From Poseidonocella sp. HB161398 (lineage in GTDB: Bacteria; Pseudomonadota; Alphaproteobacteria; Rhodobacterales; Rhodobacteraceae): DNA of 64,000 bases. The translations under genes were made by a program, and so were the position numbers. Positions 62,321-64,000 of this stretch are shown one piece after another. The stretch covers positions 1 through 64,000 of the forward strand of contig NZ_VATA01000001.1 of the NCBI RefSeq assembly GCF_005870025.1, written 5' to 3'. Each line of letters begins with the position of its first letter. Position 1 is the first letter of the stretch. The notes under the pieces are model-generated. The model saw only the letters and a list, made by a program, of their open reading frames with translations. It made no database searches and was not told the origin of the DNA.

Positions 62321-63028
62321 TCAGTGCCAGCTGACCACATCCTCCATCCTGCGGCGGGTCTTCGGGACGTCCGGGGCGGCCGCGCGGTAGCCGAAGGCGA
62401 ACATGACGGCCGGGCGCCACCGGTCCGTGTCGACGCCGAAGTCGCGCGCCAGGGTCTCGGTCGCGGGCGCCATGTCGAAGCCCTCGATCGGGCAGGAGTC
62501 GATGCCCAGCAGCGCACCCGCCGTCATCATGTTGGCCAGCACGATATAGGCCTGCTTGCCCGACCAGTCGGAAATCTCCCGGTCCGTGCGGATCGCGTGG
62601 CCGGCCTCCTGGAACCGGGCATAGCTGCCGTTGATGATCTCGATCACCTCCTCGGGCAGCTGCTTCACCTCGCGGTAATGCGCCTGCAGGTAGTCCGAGC
62701 CCGCCGCCATCGCCGTCGATGTCGCGGCCAGGATGATGCCGAAATGGCTGGCCGTGCCCAGCTGGCCCGGGGTCCCGTTCCGCAGGCCGCTGGCGCCCCA
62801 GGAGAAGGCGCGGAAGAGCGCGCGCTTCTGCGGCGACTGGATCATCAGGATCCGGAACGGCTCGTGGCCGAAGGAGGTCGGCGAGAGGCGCGCGGCCTCG
62901 AGGATCGTGGCGAATTCCTCCTCGGCGATTGTCCTGTGCGGATCGAAAAGCTTGGTGGCATGGCGGAAGCGGAAGGCATCGGCGATCTGCGCCTGGATGC
63001 GGGTCGTGTCGGTGTTGACGAGGTCCAT
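62321..63028 (-). CDS. Nitroreductase-family NAD(P)H-dependent oxidoreductase
   Basis: 235 residues. FMN-binding Arg/Ser region near the start (FRFRHATKLFD), LEAARLSPTSFGHEPFRILM, ASHFGIILAATST, and the C-terminal FGYRAAAPDVPKTRR. It resembles NfsB/YdgI-type enzymes that reduce nitro or quinone compounds. GGAGGGG just before ATG 63028 decides the start. Divergent from a LysR regulator that probably controls it. Confidence 0.92.
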   Translation of the reverse strand: MDLVNTDTTRIQAQIADAFRFRHATKLFDPHRTIAEEEFATILEAARLSPTSFGHEPFRILMIQSPQKRALFRAFSWGASGLRNGTPGQLGTASHFGIILAATSTAMAAGSDYLQAHYREVKQLPEEVIEIINGSYARFQEAGHAIRTDREISDWSGKQAYIVLANMMTAGALLGIDSCPIEGFDMAPATETLARDFGVDTDRWRPAVMFAFGYRAAAPDVPKTRRRMEDVVSWH

Positions 63029-63137
63029 GTGCCCCTCCATCGGGCGTGCTGCTGTCTCGGATCGGAGATAGCACTTGCGGAAATCCATAAAATCGCCGCA
63101 ATCAGGAGTTCTGTTTCCGGTTTTTCGAGATAATCGC

Positions 63138-64000
63138 GTGGACACGGACAGCATCCGCCTCTTCGTCCTGGCCGCCGAGCGGCTGAATATCAGCGCGGCG
63201 GGGCGCGCGCTCGGCCTCGCCCCGGCCGTTGCCAGCGCGCGGCTCGCCCGGCTCGAGAACGAGCTCGGGGTTGAGCTGCTGCGCCGCACCACGCGCAAGG
63301 TGTCGCTGTCGCTCGACGGGTCGGATTTCCTGCCCTATGCGCGCGAGATCCTCGCCCAGGCCGAGGCGGCGCGGGCGGTGCTCGGCGGGGCGGGCGCCGG
63401 GCCGAAAGGGACCCTGCGCTTTGCCGCGCCGAGCAGCTTCGCGCAGCTCCACATCATGCCGCTCCTGCCAGAATGCCATGCGCTCTATCCCGATCTGGTG
63501 CTGGACCTGCGGCTGTCGGATTCCCGCTTCGACCTGATCGAGGGCAGTTTCGACCTTGCGCTGCGCAGCGCGCCGCTGGTTGACAGCAGCCTCAAGGGAC
63601 GCAAGCTCTCGGATGAAACCCGCGTCCTGTGCGCCGCGCCGGGCTATCTCGAGGCGCATGGCACGCCGCGGACGCCCTCGGATCTGGCCGGGCACCGGAT
63701 GATCGCCTGGAGCAGCCTGCAGCCGCGCGAGCTGGTGAACACGGCCGGAGAGACGGCGGTGCTCGACGCCTCCCGGATGGTCTGCCAGCTGATCCTCGAT
63801 GACGGCGGCGCGCAGCGCGAAGCGACGGTCGCGGGCGCCGGGCTGTCGATCAATTCGCTGTGGAACATCGCGCGGGAGATCGAGGCCGGCCGGCTGGTCC
63901 GCGTGCTTCCCGACTGGCGCCTGAACGACCGCTCGGTGCTCTGGCTGTTCTATCCCCGCTCCAACGTGCTCACGCCGAAGACGCGGGTCTTCATGGATTT
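63138..64000 (+). CDS. LysR-family transcriptional regulator (cut by window end)
   Basis: About 287 residues visible from a GTG start. N-terminal winged helix: IRLFVLAAERLNISAAGRAL, PAVASARLARLENELGVELL, RTTRKVSLSLDG. Substrate-binding domain follows with GTLRFAAPSSFAQLHIMPLL and LDLRLSDSRFDLIEGSFDLA. It matches the subgroup that is often divergent from oxidoreductase genes. It should sense a small molecule and control the nitroreductase. The last few residues lie beyond the window. Confidence 0.92.
   Translation, partial: MDTDSIRLFVLAAERLNISAAGRALGLAPAVASARLARLENELGVELLRRTTRKVSLSLDGSDFLPYAREILAQAEAARAVLGGAGAGPKGTLRFAAPSSFAQLHIMPLLPECHALYPDLVLDLRLSDSRFDLIEGSFDLALRSAPLVDSSLKGRKLSDETRVLCAAPGYLEAHGTPRTPSDLAGHRMIAWSSLQPRELVNTAGETAVLDASRMVCQLILDDGGAQREATVAGAGLSINSLWNIAREIEAGRLVRVLPDWRLNDRSVLWLFYPRSNVLTPKTRVFMD

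Overview
The window is a very GC-rich chromosomal segment (roughly 70% GC or more by eye) with gene families typical of an alphaproteobacterium of the Rhodobacterales (Paracoccaceae/Roseobacter type): TRAP transporters, a gene-transfer-agent-like tail protein, FCD-type GntR regulators, SbmA, and a NicO/DUF1007 pair. The lineage is inferred from gene content only.

Layout. 1-6.0 kb is a scrapyard: the 3' end of an IS630 transposase, a lower-GC gene-free stretch, a prophage/tail-module remnant on the minus strand (DUF2460 tail protein and the C-terminal part of a tape-measure protein), and, spliced onto it at about 3926, a 5'-truncated and frameshifted molybdopterin hydroxylase. 6.0-7.2 kb holds a Cache-HAMP membrane protein with no output domain. 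7.4-10.1 kb (minus) is a badly decayed glycine-rich autotransporter-type gene. 10.5-16.3 kb has an exonuclease/endonuclease/phosphatase family enzyme, then a TRAP transporter operon (dctP-dctQ-dctM) with a dihydrodipicolinate-synthase-family lyase and a convergent GntR/FCD regulator; a 30-bp palindrome sits upstream of the operon. 16.6-19.9 kb: a small periplasmic protein, DUF1007 plus NicO (Ni/Co-type) transporter, and SbmA. 21.4-23.7 kb: two unrelated sulfotransferase-like proteins. 23.7-30.5 kb: an RND efflux operon divergent from an OmpR-type two-component system. 30.7-30.8 kb (minus): a candidate small RNA with promoter and terminator. 31.4-37.4 kb: an iron-uptake unit (ECF sigma, FecR, TonB-dependent siderophore receptor, MFS permease, coupled unknown protein).

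37.4-52.6 kb is the most interesting block. It is a large, tightly coupled catabolic cluster. On the minus strand it encodes an HpaB-type FADH2-dependent monooxygenase, a NicX-like (2,5-dihydroxypyridine dioxygenase) ring-opening enzyme, a PotABCD-type ABC transporter with one permease fused in frame to the ATPase and two paralogous binding proteins, a NicF-like (maleamate) amidohydrolase, a RibF-like FMN adenylyltransferase without a riboflavin kinase domain, two amidase-signature enzymes, an AbrB-type membrane protein and a GNAT acetyltransferase. Divergently on the plus strand are an FCD-type GntR regulator and an HpaC-type flavin reductase. Repeated AACCAAA half-sites lie in the shared promoter region. 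Together these suggest import of an N-heterocyclic compound, flavin-dependent hydroxylation, ring opening and stepwise deamidation, with the cluster supplying its own FADH2 and perhaps FAD. The exact substrate cannot be read from sequence.

52.7-64 kb: two SAM methyltransferases (one divergent from an HxlR regulator), a winged-helix/TPR regulator, a GntP-type permease, a cytochrome c', a class II aldolase, four degenerate tandem repeats of about 147 bp between convergent genes, a nitroreductase and a divergent LysR regulator cut by the window end. Several GC-rich gene-free stretches of 0.4-1.5 kb are spread through the window.
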